Source of the DNA: DASPJQ01 sp035299065
GTDB taxonomy: Bacteria > Bacteroidota > Bacteroidia > Flavobacteriales_D > UBA2798
Length of the DNA: 19,407 nt
Reading direction: 5' to 3'
Assembly: GCA_035299065.1 (NCBI GenBank)
Contig: DATGXI010000183.1
Span: forward strand, 1 to 19,407
The position numbers and the translations under genes are program-made. The stretch's first letter is position 1. Every line of letters starts with the position of its first letter. Below, piece after piece: positions 7,804 through 15,758 of this stretch. The notes under the pieces are model-generated. The model did no database searches and was not told the origin of the DNA. It worked only from the letters and a program-made list of their open reading frames with translations.

Positions 7804-8405
7804 AAAGGGCGTTTGACATATTTTGCAGCTTTGTTGGGTTAATTGTTCTTTCTCCTTTTTTTATTCTTATTTCACTGGCAATTGTTTTTACAAGCCGTGG
7901 CGGTGTTTTTTTTACGCAGGTGCGCGTGGGTAAAAACAATACGAATTTTCATCTTTATAAATTCAGGACCATGAAAACCGGTTCAGAAAAAAAGGGACAA
8001 CTTACTGTTGGAAGCCGGGACAGCCGTATAACAGGCATTGGTTATTTTTTGCGAAAATTAAAACTGGATGAATTGCCGCAACTCATTAACGTGTTGATTG
8101 GTGATATGAGCCTTGTAGGGCCCCGGCCTGAGGTAAGAAGGTACGTTGATTTATATTCAAACGAGCAAAAAAAAGTATTGGGTGTAAGGCCGGGCATTAC
8201 CGATTACGCCTCGTTGAAGTATTTTGAAGAGAGCGATTTGCTGGCAAAATCAGCCGACCCCGAAAAAACCTATATTGAAATTATAATGCCCGAGAAGCTG
8301 CGCATTAACCTGGAATACATTGAAAAGGCATCGTTGGGTGAAGACATTCGTATAATTTTTAAAACCATAGGCCGTATTTTCAGGCGAAAAACGGCCTCAT
8401 CGTAA
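7800..8405 (+). CDS. Small phosphoglycosyl transferase (PglC/WcaJ-type sugar transferase)
   Basis: A protein of 201 residues that would load a sugar phosphate from a UDP-sugar onto undecaprenyl phosphate, the first membrane step of glycan assembly. The MKRAFDIF start plus a hydrophobic re-entrant helix (about 8-30) is the monotopic membrane signature. KFRTMK (54-59) and the catalytic D90-E91 in KLKLDELPQL, followed by GDMSLVGPRPE (101-111), mark the family. The start is TTG, sharing TTGA with the upstream stop; no ATG is available until residue 58, far inside the conserved region. Length matches the short PglC-like class rather than the long WcaJ/PglB class. Next to an aminotransferase it resembles the initiation part of a pgl-like pathway. 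Confidence 0.88.
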   Translation: MKRAFDIFCSFVGLIVLSPFFILISLAIVFTSRGGVFFTQVRVGKNNTNFHLYKFRTMKTGSEKKGQLTVGSRDSRITGIGYFLRKLKLDELPQLINVLIGDMSLVGPRPEVRRYVDLYSNEQKKVLGVRPGITDYASLKYFEESDLLAKSADPEKTYIEIIMPEKLRINLEYIEKASLGEDIRIIFKTIGRIFRRKTASS

Positions 8406-8489
8406 AAAATGTACGGTTGGCCGTTAAAAATTAGCGGTTAAGCTGTTTGTTTTAATGTTCTGGCATTAAAAAAAGGTTAAATTTACGCT

Positions 8490-8891
8490 GTGGACCTGGA
8501 TAAGGAAATACCCAACTCACGTTTTGAATACCCTAAGCTGATTGTTTCAGTGTACAATCATTCAATTTTACATGTGTTTGTAAAAGCCGATTCGCTTTTG
8601 GAAATGAAAGACATTCAAGAAATTACAGTCTATATAAATGCTCTTGGGGAACGTAAATACCGTAATGTTTTTGAGTTTTCAAAATATTCAAGTACCGATG
8701 ATGCAGTGCGTAAGTGGGCTTCGGATCCGGAAGGTAATAAGCGCACTATGGCTGACGCTATTGTAATTAACGGCTTAGATCAGAAAATACTGGCAGATTT
8801 TTATCTCAAATTCAATCAACCCAAAAAGCCAACCAAACTTTTTGATAATGTAAAAGAGGCCATTGCCTGGCTTATTACCATTGAGGAATAA
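8490..8891 (+). CDS. STAS/SEC14-like small protein of unknown function (DUF7793-type)
   Basis: A protein of 133 residues with no signal peptide or membrane segment. The pattern recalls a Bacteroidota family of STAS/SEC14-like proteins: an N-terminal strand region with ILHVFVKA, a central NVFEFSKYSSTD, then ADAIVINGLDQKILADFYLKF (over 80-115), QPKKPTKLF and a terminal EAIAWL. The function of these is not established; STAS-like folds often bind partners or small ligands. The start is GTG: no in-frame ATG lies upstream and the next M is at residue 38. A promoter-like TAAATTTA (8478-8485) sits only four bases before the GTG. It stands alone between the glycan genes and gcvT. The family name is from memory. 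Confidence 0.6.
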   Translation: MDLDKEIPNSRFEYPKLIVSVYNHSILHVFVKADSLLEMKDIQEITVYINALGERKYRNVFEFSKYSSTDDAVRKWASDPEGNKRTMADAIVINGLDQKILADFYLKFNQPKKPTKLFDNVKEAIAWLITIEE

Positions 8892-8904
8892 GTATATTTT
8901 TTAG

Positions 8905-8923
8905 TTGGCCTTAACAAGGCCAA
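8905..8923. other. Perfect 8-bp inverted repeat before gcvT
   Basis: TTGGCCTT (8905-8912), loop AAC, AAGGCCAA (8916-8923), in the 61-base gap between the STAS-like gene and gcvT. No strong T-run follows, only TTATTTT at 8929-8935. It could be a weak terminator for the upstream gene or a protein-binding site. Confidence 0.45.
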
Positions 8924-8952
8924 AATGGTTATTTTAGCACCAAATCATAAAT

Positions 8953-10035
8953 ATGAAAAGTCTTACTTTAAATGACAGGCACATTGCCTTAGGTGGAAAA
9001 ATGGTTCCTTTTGCAGGTTATTCAATGCCGGTTCAATATTCAGGCGTGAATGATGAGCATGAAACAGTGCGCAATGCAGTTGGTATTTTTGACGTATCAC
9101 ATATGGGTGAATTTTGGGCAACCGGACCAAAAGCCCTTGAATTAATACAAGCAGTTTCAAGCAACGATGCTTCAAAATTGTTTGATGGTAAGGCGCAATA
9201 TTCATGTTTACCGAATGACCTGGGTGGAATAGTGGACGATTTACTGATTTATCGCTTTAACGAAGAAAAATACATGATTGTAGTAAATGCTTCCAATATT
9301 GAAAAGGATTGGAACTGGTTTACAAAGCACAATACAATGGGCGCAACACTGGTAAACGATTCAGACAACACTTCGTTGTTTGCCGTGCAGGGGCCTAAAG
9401 CTACTGCAACGCTGCAAAAGCTTACCGATGTTGATTTGTCATCAATGGAATATTATACATTCAAAGTTGGAAAATTGGCTGGAGTTGATAACGTGATTAT
9501 TTCGGCAACCGGTTATACAGGGGCGGGTGGATTCGAAGTTTATGTTCCAAATAAAAACGCCATTGCTGTTTGGGATGCCATACTTGATGCAGGCAAAGAG
9601 CACGGCATAAAACCAATTGGTTTGGGCGCGCGAGATACGTTGCGTTTGGAAATGGGATTTTGCCTTTACGGTAATGATATAAACGACTCCACCTCGCCAC
9701 TGGAGGCAGGACTTGGATGGGTAACTAAATTTACCAAACCGTTTGTTAATTCAGAAAATCTTTCAAAACAAAAAGAAGCTGGTGTAAAGAAAAAACTTGT
9801 TGGATTTGAGATGGAAGACCGTGCTATACCCCGACACGATTATGAGATTTGTGATGCGAACGGAAAAACCATTGGCATTGTTACTTCGGGAACCATGTCA
9901 CCAAGCCTGAAATTAGGAATAGGAATGGGGTATGTGCCAACTGAATTAGCAAGCCCTGGAAGCGAAGTGTATGTAAAGATTCGGGAAAAATTAAATAAGG
10001 CAAAAGTTGTAAAAGTTCCGTTCCTGAAAAAATAA
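8953..10035 (+). CDS. gcvT: Glycine cleavage system T protein (aminomethyltransferase)
   Basis: A 360-residue enzyme that takes the aminomethyl group from the lipoylated H protein, releases ammonia and makes 5,10-methylene-tetrahydrofolate. Family marks include MVPFAGYSMPVQY (17-29), GIFDVSHMGE (44-53), the acidic pair D95-D96 in GGIVDDLLIYR (catalytic region), TGYTGAGGFEVY (folate-binding region) and RLEMGFCLYGNDI with SPLEAGLGW. Length is normal for the family. The ATG lies in an AT-rich leader with no SD. comB follows after four bases, so the two are very likely one transcript. gcvH and gcvP are not in the window. Confidence 0.96.
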   Translation: MKSLTLNDRHIALGGKMVPFAGYSMPVQYSGVNDEHETVRNAVGIFDVSHMGEFWATGPKALELIQAVSSNDASKLFDGKAQYSCLPNDLGGIVDDLLIYRFNEEKYMIVVNASNIEKDWNWFTKHNTMGATLVNDSDNTSLFAVQGPKATATLQKLTDVDLSSMEYYTFKVGKLAGVDNVIISATGYTGAGGFEVYVPNKNAIAVWDAILDAGKEHGIKPIGLGARDTLRLEMGFCLYGNDINDSTSPLEAGLGWVTKFTKPFVNSENLSKQKEAGVKKKLVGFEMEDRAIPRHDYEICDANGKTIGIVTSGTMSPSLKLGIGMGYVPTELASPGSEVYVKIREKLNKAKVVKVPFLKK

Positions 10036-10039
10036 GTTC

Positions 10040-10771
10040 ATGCAAAAAGTACAGCGTAAAAAATTTGTTGAGGTTTGTTTTTCACCTAACCTGTATCAAC
10101 TTCACAAAGGCGATGCGGAGATTGTTGTGGTGATAGATGTATTGCGGGCCACTTCGGCTATATGTACAGCATTTCATTACGGTGTAAAAAACATAATTCC
10201 CATTTCGACACTGGAAGAAGCGTTTGAATATAAACGCAAAGGTTTTTTGGTAGCTGCTGAAAGGGATGGGTCAATTGTAGAAGGATTCAAATATGGGAAT
10301 TCGCCATTTTCATACATGACAAAAGAAATTAAAGGCAAAACCGTAGTAATGACCACCACCAATGGTACAAAAACCATTAATGTGGCCCGTGATGCGGGAA
10401 CGGTTGTGGTGGGCTCGTTTTTGAACCTTGATGCTTTAAGTGAGTGGTTGATAGCCCAAAACAAAAACACCCTGCTTTTATGTTCAGGTTGGAAAAATAA
10501 ATTTAACCTTGAAGACACTATATGTGCAGGGGCTATTGCTGAAAAATTGCTTGCTACACTTAAGTTTCAGTCAAGTGAAGATTCATCGGTTGCTGCCAAG
10601 TATTTATTTTTATCGGCAAAGGAAAATTACCTTGGTTATTTAAAATCATCGTCACACCGAACCCGGTTAAAGAATCTCAATTTGAATGAAGATGTTAAAT
10701 TTTGTTTAACTCCCAATCAAACCAACGTTGTTCCCATATTAAGGAACCACGAGCTTGTAAAAGCGAAATGA
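10040..10771 (+). CDS. comB: 2-phosphosulfolactate phosphatase (ComB family)
   Basis: A 243-residue Mg-dependent phosphatase family known from coenzyme M biosynthesis in methanogens, where it makes sulfolactate from 2-phosphosulfolactate. Supporting stretches are VVVIDVLRATSAI (28-40), FKYGNSPF, VMTTTNGT and LCSGW...EDTICAGAIAE, all characteristic of ComB. A bacterium of this phylum would not be expected to make coenzyme M. Sulfolactate or a sulfonate (for example cysteate for sulfonolipids) is a possible product, but that is inference. It is four bases downstream of gcvT on the same strand. The family call is good, the physiological substrate uncertain. Confidence 0.85.
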   Translation: MQKVQRKKFVEVCFSPNLYQLHKGDAEIVVVIDVLRATSAICTAFHYGVKNIIPISTLEEAFEYKRKGFLVAAERDGSIVEGFKYGNSPFSYMTKEIKGKTVVMTTTNGTKTINVARDAGTVVVGSFLNLDALSEWLIAQNKNTLLLCSGWKNKFNLEDTICAGAIAEKLLATLKFQSSEDSSVAAKYLFLSAKENYLGYLKSSSHRTRLKNLNLNEDVKFCLTPNQTNVVPILRNHELVKAK

Positions 10772-10795
10772 TTTTTATGTAACTTTTACGTGCGA

Positions 10796-10843
10796 AAAAT
10801 AACCGGTTGCCAAAACACTGTCATGAACAAAGCAGGTTATTTT
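10796..10843. other. Long-loop inverted repeat in the comB-nuclease gap
   Basis: AAAATAACC (10796-10804) pairs with GGTTATTTT (10835-10843) across a 30-base loop, partly extended by TGC/GCA inside. It is the only notable structure in the 102-base gap and could end the gcvT-comB transcript, although the stem is AT-rich. Confidence 0.35.
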
Positions 10844-10873
10844 AGTTGACTAATAAAAACAAATTATTGCCAT

Positions 10874-11866
10874 ATGAAGAGGCTAGTTATTTTTTGTGTA
10901 CTTGTTTCGGCTGTTTGTTTCAGCCTTAAACAGGACACAAAAAAATGGGGCTTTTTTGGTCACAAACAAATCAACCGCACAGCTGTTTTTACGTTGCCGC
11001 CTGACATGATTGTTTTTTACAAACATCACATTGATTTTATTACCGAACACGCAGTTGATCCCGACAAGCGCAGGTATGCCGTTGAGGGCGAAGCGCAACG
11101 TCACTACATAGACATTGATCATTATGCACACAATGGCGCTGACCCGTTCAAGGAAGTGCCGCGCAGGTGGAAACAGGCAACCGAAAAGTTTACCGAAGAC
11201 ACCCTACAGGCTTACGGAATAGTTCCATGGCACATTGAAGTAATGACGTACCGTTTAACGGCTGCATTTAAAGAAGAAGATGCTGTGAAAATTTTGAAAA
11301 CAAGTGCTGATCTGGGACACTACATTGGCGATGCTCATGTGCCCTTGCATACAACCGAAAATTACAATGGACAGCTTACGGGGCAAAAAGGTATTCATGG
11401 GTTTTGGGAAAGCCGTATTCCTGAATTGTTTTATAAAGAATATAATTTTTTTGTGGGTAAAGCCAAATACATTAAGAACATAAACGATTTTGCCTGGGAT
11501 GTGGTGATGGAAAGTCACTATGCGGTTGACAGTGTTTTGCAATTCGAGAAAAAACTGAACAACGAATACGATAGCGATAAAAAATACGCCTATGAAAACC
11601 GTGGCCGTCAACTTATGCAGGTATATTCAGAAGAATACAGCCGTAAATACAGTGACATGCTAAACAATATGGTAGAGCGAAAAATGCGTAAAGCCATTAT
11701 TGCTGTTGGGTCAATTTGGTACACTGCCTGGGTAAATGCAGGCCAGCCGGATTTAAACAAGCTGCTAGGTAAAACGGTAAAGGACGAAGACTTGCAGGAA
11801 GGAGCTGAAACCGACACCGCCTTTAGCAAAGGGAAAAGTAAAGGGCGCAATTGCGAACATGATTAA
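10874..11866 (+). CDS. S1/P1 nuclease-like zinc-dependent phospholipase C family protein
   Basis: A 330-residue secreted hydrolase of the all-alpha, three-zinc fold shared by P1 nuclease and phospholipase C. A signal peptide covers about residues 1-18. Zinc-ligand candidates are W25 and H30 (KKWGFFGHKQINR), H77, D80/D82 and H83 (HYIDIDHY), H120, D146 and H149 (ADLGHYIGDAH), D153, H155, H159 and H175/E179 (GIHGFWESR). In P1-like enzymes the mature N-terminal Trp binds zinc. Here W25 is six or seven residues past the probable cleavage site, so extra trimming or another arrangement is possible. The tail (about 300-330) is charged and low in complexity. Whether it cleaves nucleic acid or lipid is unknown. 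upp follows after nine bases. Confidence 0.82.
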   Translation: MKRLVIFCVLVSAVCFSLKQDTKKWGFFGHKQINRTAVFTLPPDMIVFYKHHIDFITEHAVDPDKRRYAVEGEAQRHYIDIDHYAHNGADPFKEVPRRWKQATEKFTEDTLQAYGIVPWHIEVMTYRLTAAFKEEDAVKILKTSADLGHYIGDAHVPLHTTENYNGQLTGQKGIHGFWESRIPELFYKEYNFFVGKAKYIKNINDFAWDVVMESHYAVDSVLQFEKKLNNEYDSDKKYAYENRGRQLMQVYSEEYSRKYSDMLNNMVERKMRKAIIAVGSIWYTAWVNAGQPDLNKLLGKTVKDEDLQEGAETDTAFSKGKSKGRNCEHD

Positions 11867-11875
11867 AAAGAACTT

Positions 11876-12535
11876 ATGATACCAGTAAATATATTAGCAC
11901 GAAACAACTCGCTCCTTAACCGTTTTTTATCGGAGTTAAGGGATACCGAGATACAAAAAGACCGTATGCGTTTCAGGAAAAACCTTGAACGAATAGGTGA
12001 AATAATTGCTTACGAATTGAGCAAAACCATGACCTATGTGGAAAAAGAAATAACCACCCCGCTTGCTATAGCTAAGTGCAATATACCTGCCGAGGAACCT
12101 GTAATAGGCTGTATTTTAAGAGCAGGTTTGCCTTTGCACAACGGTATATTGAATTATTTTGACCATGCTGACAATGGTTTTCTTTCGGCCTATCGCAAGC
12201 ATAACCATAATGATTCATTTGAAATTGAAATTGAATACCTGTCAAGTTCAAGTATTGAAGACAGGATTTTGATTTTGGCTGATCCTATGTTGGCAACTGG
12301 CTCATCAATGGTATTGGCGCACCGTGCATTCCTAAGCAAAGGAAATCCTAAACACACCCATGTTGTATCGGTTATAGCAAGTAGCGAAGGTGTAGATTAT
12401 GTGCGAAAACATTTTCCGCCCAACACTACCATTTGGGTAGCTGATGTGGACGATGAATTAACAGCACAGGCATATATAGTTCCGGGTTTGGGTGATGCGG
12501 GAGATTTATCATTTGGCGAAAAAACTGACATTTGA
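11876..12535 (+). CDS. upp: Uracil phosphoribosyltransferase
   Basis: A 219-residue salvage enzyme that joins uracil with PRPP to give UMP. The PRPP loop ADPMLATGSS (135-144) and the uracil-binding C-terminal YIVPGLGDAGDLSFGEK (200-216) are diagnostic. GCILRAGLPL (78-87) is the usual second phosphate-binding stretch. The family's common ATGG after the loop is ATGS here, a mild change. It is preceded after nine bases by the nuclease gene and overlaps the next gene by four bases (TTGA), so it sits in an operon. Other pyrimidine genes nearby are the HAD nucleotidase and pyrE. Confidence 0.95.
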   Translation: MIPVNILARNNSLLNRFLSELRDTEIQKDRMRFRKNLERIGEIIAYELSKTMTYVEKEITTPLAIAKCNIPAEEPVIGCILRAGLPLHNGILNYFDHADNGFLSAYRKHNHNDSFEIEIEYLSSSSIEDRILILADPMLATGSSMVLAHRAFLSKGNPKHTHVVSVIASSEGVDYVRKHFPPNTTIWVADVDDELTAQAYIVPGLGDAGDLSFGEKTDI

Positions 12536-13008
12536 AAATAGGTTCTTATATATTCGTTTTTTTTATTAGTTCTGTCAAGTTTTTATTTGCACCAGGCACA
12601 GCGCTAGCCATTCCATTAAGCTATTGGGAAACCATTATTGTAACCTGTGCCGGTGGTTTTACAGGGGTTTGTGTTTTTTACTTCGGGGCAGGAGCGTTGT
12701 TCAGACGGGCCGAACGAAAACGAAAAGCAAGAGAGGAGTTTTTACGAAAACACGATAAATACATACCTCCAAAAAAATTTACACGTGGCAATAAATTTGT
12801 TGTGCGTACAAAAAGAAGGTTTGGTTTAATTGGGTTAGCTATTGTAACACCGGCTTTAATATCCATTCCGTTTGGAAGCATCATACTTGCACGGTTTTAT
12901 CCCAATTGGAAAATTACGGTTCCGGTACTATTCGGGTTTGTAATGTTCTGGTCGTTTTTCCTTACCACATTTGGTCATTATGTAAAAGAAATTTTTGGAT
13001 GGAATTAG
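12532..13008 (+). CDS. Small integral membrane protein, unknown function
   Basis: A protein of 158 residues with about four hydrophobic segments: roughly 3-26 (the first may act as a signal anchor), 32-55, 96-120 and 127-149. Between segments two and three is a strongly basic loop (about 58-94, many K and R) that should face the cytoplasm. The stretch RRFGLIGLAIVTPALISIPFG loosely recalls small multidrug-export/SNARE-associated-like membrane families, but I cannot assign it. The start is TTG, overlapping the upp stop as TTGA; no ATG lies upstream within reach. Its end overlaps the HAD gene start by 10 bases. Tight packing implies co-translation with upp and the nucleotidase. Confidence 0.7.
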   Translation: MKIGSYIFVFFISSVKFLFAPGTALAIPLSYWETIIVTCAGGFTGVCVFYFGAGALFRRAERKRKAREEFLRKHDKYIPPKKFTRGNKFVVRTKRRFGLIGLAIVTPALISIPFGSIILARFYPNWKITVPVLFGFVMFWSFFLTTFGHYVKEIFGWN

Positions 13009-13688
13009 ATTTGGTCATATTTGATTTGGACAATACCATATGGGACTTTGAAACCAATTCACGGGAAGCCCTTGTTGAAATTTATGCTGAGGTAAAACAG
13101 CAGCATGCCATTGAACATGAATTTGATGTTTTTCATGCCAATTATGTACAAATAAATTACAAGTACTGGGCCGACTATGAAAAAGGCTTAATCAATAAAC
13201 AGCATTTGCGTTATGGCCGTTTTCACGATGCTTTTGCCAGCGTACAATGTCATGATAAATCAGTGGCCGATAAAGTAGCTGACCGTTATGTACAGGTGAG
13301 TCCCTTCAAAACAATTGTTTTTGACGGAACCTATGAAATACTGGATTATTTAAGCAAAAAATACAAATTGGCCATTATCACAAATGGCTTTAATGAAATT
13401 GTTGAGCATAAAATGAAAAACTGTGGGCTTGACAGGTATTTTCATCATGTTCAAACCTCTGAAGATGCAGGACATCAAAAGCCGCATCCGCGAATTTTCC
13501 AGCTTGTATTGGAAAAGTTTAATGTTGATGCTAAAAAAGCATTGATGATTGGCGATAACCTTGAAACCGATATTGCCGGTGGAAAAAACTCAGGGTTGCA
13601 TACCATTTTATTTGACCCAAAAAAACAACATCATACTTACCAGGATTTAAAAATTGATCATTTAAAACAATTGAGTAATTATATTTAA
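12999..13688 (+). CDS. HAD-superfamily 5'-nucleotidase, YjjG type
   Basis: A 229-residue phosphatase of the haloacid dehalogenase superfamily, likely removing phosphate from (non-canonical) pyrimidine nucleotides as YjjG does in E. coli. Motif I is D9-L-D11-N-T13, motif II is ITNGF (127-131), motif III is K161 in HQKPHPRIF, and motif IV is GDNLETD with D186 and D191. A helical cap (about 15-100) fits subclass I. An upstream in-frame ATG (12906) would read back through the previous gene; the ATG at 12999 places motif I at residue 9, as usual. It overlaps the membrane-protein gene by 10 bases and is followed after 3 bases by the thiolase. YjjG specificity is by resemblance only. Confidence 0.83.
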   Translation: MELDLVIFDLDNTIWDFETNSREALVEIYAEVKQQHAIEHEFDVFHANYVQINYKYWADYEKGLINKQHLRYGRFHDAFASVQCHDKSVADKVADRYVQVSPFKTIVFDGTYEILDYLSKKYKLAIITNGFNEIVEHKMKNCGLDRYFHHVQTSEDAGHQKPHPRIFQLVLEKFNVDAKKALMIGDNLETDIAGGKNSGLHTILFDPKKQHHTYQDLKIDHLKQLSNYI

Positions 13689-13691
13689 ATT

Positions 13692-14891
13692 ATGAGCAAT
13701 GCATTTATTGTAAACGGTGTACGCACCGGTATTGGAAATTTTGGCGGAACCTTGTCGGCAGTGCGGGCCGATGATTTAGCGGCCATTGTTTTAAAAGCAT
13801 TAATAGAAAAAAATAAAAACCTTGATCCCGCTTTACTTGAAGATGTAATAATGGGGTGTGCCAACCAGGCGGGTGAAGATAACCGTAACGTTGCGCGCAT
13901 GGCTTTGTTGCTGGCAGGTTTACCAATCACCGTTGGTGGAGAAACAGTGAACCGCTTATGTGCTTCGGGAATGGGAGCAGTGATTAATGCTGCCAATGCA
14001 TTAAATGCAGGCAGTGGCGACTTTTACATTGCAGGAGGAGTTGAACACATGACCCGTGCTCCATGGGTTATGTCAAAAGCAAGCAGCGCTTATGGCCGCG
14101 ACTCACAATTGTTTGATTCCAGTTTTGGGTGGCGTTTTGTAAACCCAAAAATGAAAGAAATGTTTGGCACCGATGCAATGGGTGAAACAGCCGAAAATTT
14201 AGTGGATAAATATAAAATTTCGCGTGAAGACCAGGACAAATTTGCGTTGTGGAGCCAACAAAAGGCTGCAAAAGCAGCTGCACGTTTGGCCGAAGAAATT
14301 GTAGCCGTTACAATACCCCAGCGCAAAGGCGATGCACTTGTTTTTGCAAAAGATGAGTTTGCCAAAGCCAATACCACCCTTGATGGTTTGGGCGCGCTAA
14401 AGCCAGCGTTCAGAAAAGATGGTACTGTTACTGCCGGAAATGCATCGGGTTTAAATGATGGAGCGGCAGCTTTGTTGCTGGCCAGCGAAAACGGTATAAA
14501 ATCACAAAACCTGAAACCACTGGCGCGTGTTGTTTCCAGTGCGGTGGCTGGTGTTGAACCACGTATTATGGGAATTGGCCCTGTTGAGGCCAGTAATAAA
14601 GCATTAAAACGAGCAGGCCTCACATTGGATAAAATTGATGTTCTTGAGTTGAACGAAGCTTTTGCAGCACAGGTATTATCCTGTACACGTGCAATGGGAT
14701 TAAGCGATGATGATGCGCGTGTAAATGTGAACGGTGGTGCTATTGCATTGGGTCATCCACTGGGTATGAGTGGGGCACGCCTTGTGTTAACAGCTGCTAT
14801 GGAATTGCATAAGCGCAATGCCCGTTATGCATTATGTACCATGTGTATTGGTGTAGGGCAGGGATATGCTGTTGTGTTGGAAAAGGTCTGA
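13692..14891 (+). CDS. Acetyl-CoA acyltransferase (thiolase), PcaF/PaaJ-like
   Basis: A 399-residue degradative-type thiolase cleaving 3-ketoacyl-CoA with CoA. The catalytic triad is visible: C90 in NRLCASGMGA, H355 in GGAIALGHPLGMSGAR and C385 in CTMCIGVGQG. Several stretches (GCANQAGEDNRNVARMALLLAG, GWRFVNPKM, VTIPQRKGD, NASGLNDGAAALL, AGVEPRIMGIGP) match beta-ketoadipyl-CoA thiolases of aromatic degradation closely. No other aromatic-catabolism gene is nearby, so fatty-acid or amino-acid oxidation is equally possible. Three bases separate it from the HAD stop codon, and it ends the plus-strand run. The following 33 bases to the convergent murQ end show no clear terminator. Confidence 0.93.
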   Translation: MSNAFIVNGVRTGIGNFGGTLSAVRADDLAAIVLKALIEKNKNLDPALLEDVIMGCANQAGEDNRNVARMALLLAGLPITVGGETVNRLCASGMGAVINAANALNAGSGDFYIAGGVEHMTRAPWVMSKASSAYGRDSQLFDSSFGWRFVNPKMKEMFGTDAMGETAENLVDKYKISREDQDKFALWSQQKAAKAAARLAEEIVAVTIPQRKGDALVFAKDEFAKANTTLDGLGALKPAFRKDGTVTAGNASGLNDGAAALLLASENGIKSQNLKPLARVVSSAVAGVEPRIMGIGPVEASNKALKRAGLTLDKIDVLELNEAFAAQVLSCTRAMGLSDDDARVNVNGGAIALGHPLGMSGARLVLTAAMELHKRNARYALCTMCIGVGQGYAVVLEKV

Positions 14892-14924
14892 TGGGTTGGG
14901 CAACATTTGGTGTGGCGATTTTTA

Positions 14925-15728
14925 TTATTTAACAGCATCAATGGCCTTACGAACCGAGCCATGTTTTTTCAATAATTCATTTGCTTTTTCGTAATCAATA
15001 TTCAACGCATCCATAACCATTTTGGTTCCACGGTCAATGAGCTTGTTGTTTGAAAGCTGCATATCAACCATACGATTGCCTTTTACACGACCAAGTTTGA
15101 TCATAACCGATGTAGAAATCATGTTAAGGATTAATTTTTGGGCGGTGCCGCTTTTCATACGCGTACTGCCTGTTACAAACTCGGGTCCAACAACGGCTAC
15201 AATGGCATGTTTTGCAATTTGTGTAACAGCACTGCCGGGATTGCACGTAATGCATGCTGTTAAGATGTTATTTTCATTGCATTTATTTAACCCGCCAACT
15301 ACATAGGGCGTAGAGCCTGAAGCGGCAATTCCAACAACCGTATCGGTTTCATTTATTTCGTGTTCATTTAAATCAATCCATGCCTGGTTTGTATCATCCT
15401 CAGCAAATTCAACAGCTTTACGAATAGCTGTGTCGCCACCGGCAATAATGCCCACTACAAGGCCAAAAGGTACGCCAAATGTTGGGGGACACTCACTTGC
15501 ATCAACAATGCCAAGCCTGCCGCTTGTACCTGCTCCAATGTAAAAAAGGCGTCCGCCAGCCTGCATGCGTTTTGCTACATCATCAACCAGCTTTTCAATT
15601 TGCGGAATGCAGTTTTCAATAGCGAGAGCTACCTTTTTATCCTCCTGGTTAATGCCCGATAAAATTTGAGCAGTGCTCATCTTATCGAGGTTATGGTGAT
15701 TTGATTCGCTTTCAGTAATACGGTTCAT
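14925..15728 (-). CDS. murQ: N-acetylmuramic acid 6-phosphate etherase
   Basis: A 267-residue enzyme that cleaves the lactyl ether of MurNAc-6-phosphate, giving GlcNAc-6-phosphate and lactate during cell-wall recycling. The SIS-domain stretch RLFYIGAGTSGRLGIVDASE (60-79) is diagnostic. The catalytic glutamates correspond to E79 (ASECPPTFG) and E110 (EFAEDD), both offset by four from E. coli E83 and E114. SASGSTPYV-like and GSTRMKSGTAQK stretches (sugar-phosphate binding) are present. It is somewhat short but complete. It is second of a minus-strand pair, starting 30 bases after the NUDIX stop, so probably co-transcribed. No MurNAc kinase or transporter gene is in the window. Confidence 0.95.
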   Translation of the reverse strand: MNRITESESNHHNLDKMSTAQILSGINQEDKKVALAIENCIPQIEKLVDDVAKRMQAGGRLFYIGAGTSGRLGIVDASECPPTFGVPFGLVVGIIAGGDTAIRKAVEFAEDDTNQAWIDLNEHEINETDTVVGIAASGSTPYVVGGLNKCNENNILTACITCNPGSAVTQIAKHAIVAVVGPEFVTGSTRMKSGTAQKLILNMISTSVMIKLGRVKGNRMVDMQLSNNKLIDRGTKMVMDALNIDYEKANELLKKHGSVRKAIDAVK

Positions 15729-15758
15729 ACAACTAATTTTTAATCGAATAATTTACCA

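Noticed and set aside
10040..10771. Methanogen-type coenzyme M pathway
   Set aside because: Only the ComB family member is present and all surrounding genes are bacterial; one family member does not make the pathway.
12906..12998. Upstream ATG for the HAD gene
   Set aside because: It lies deep in the membrane-protein gene and would put motif I at residue 40; the ATG at 12999 places it at residue 9 as usual.
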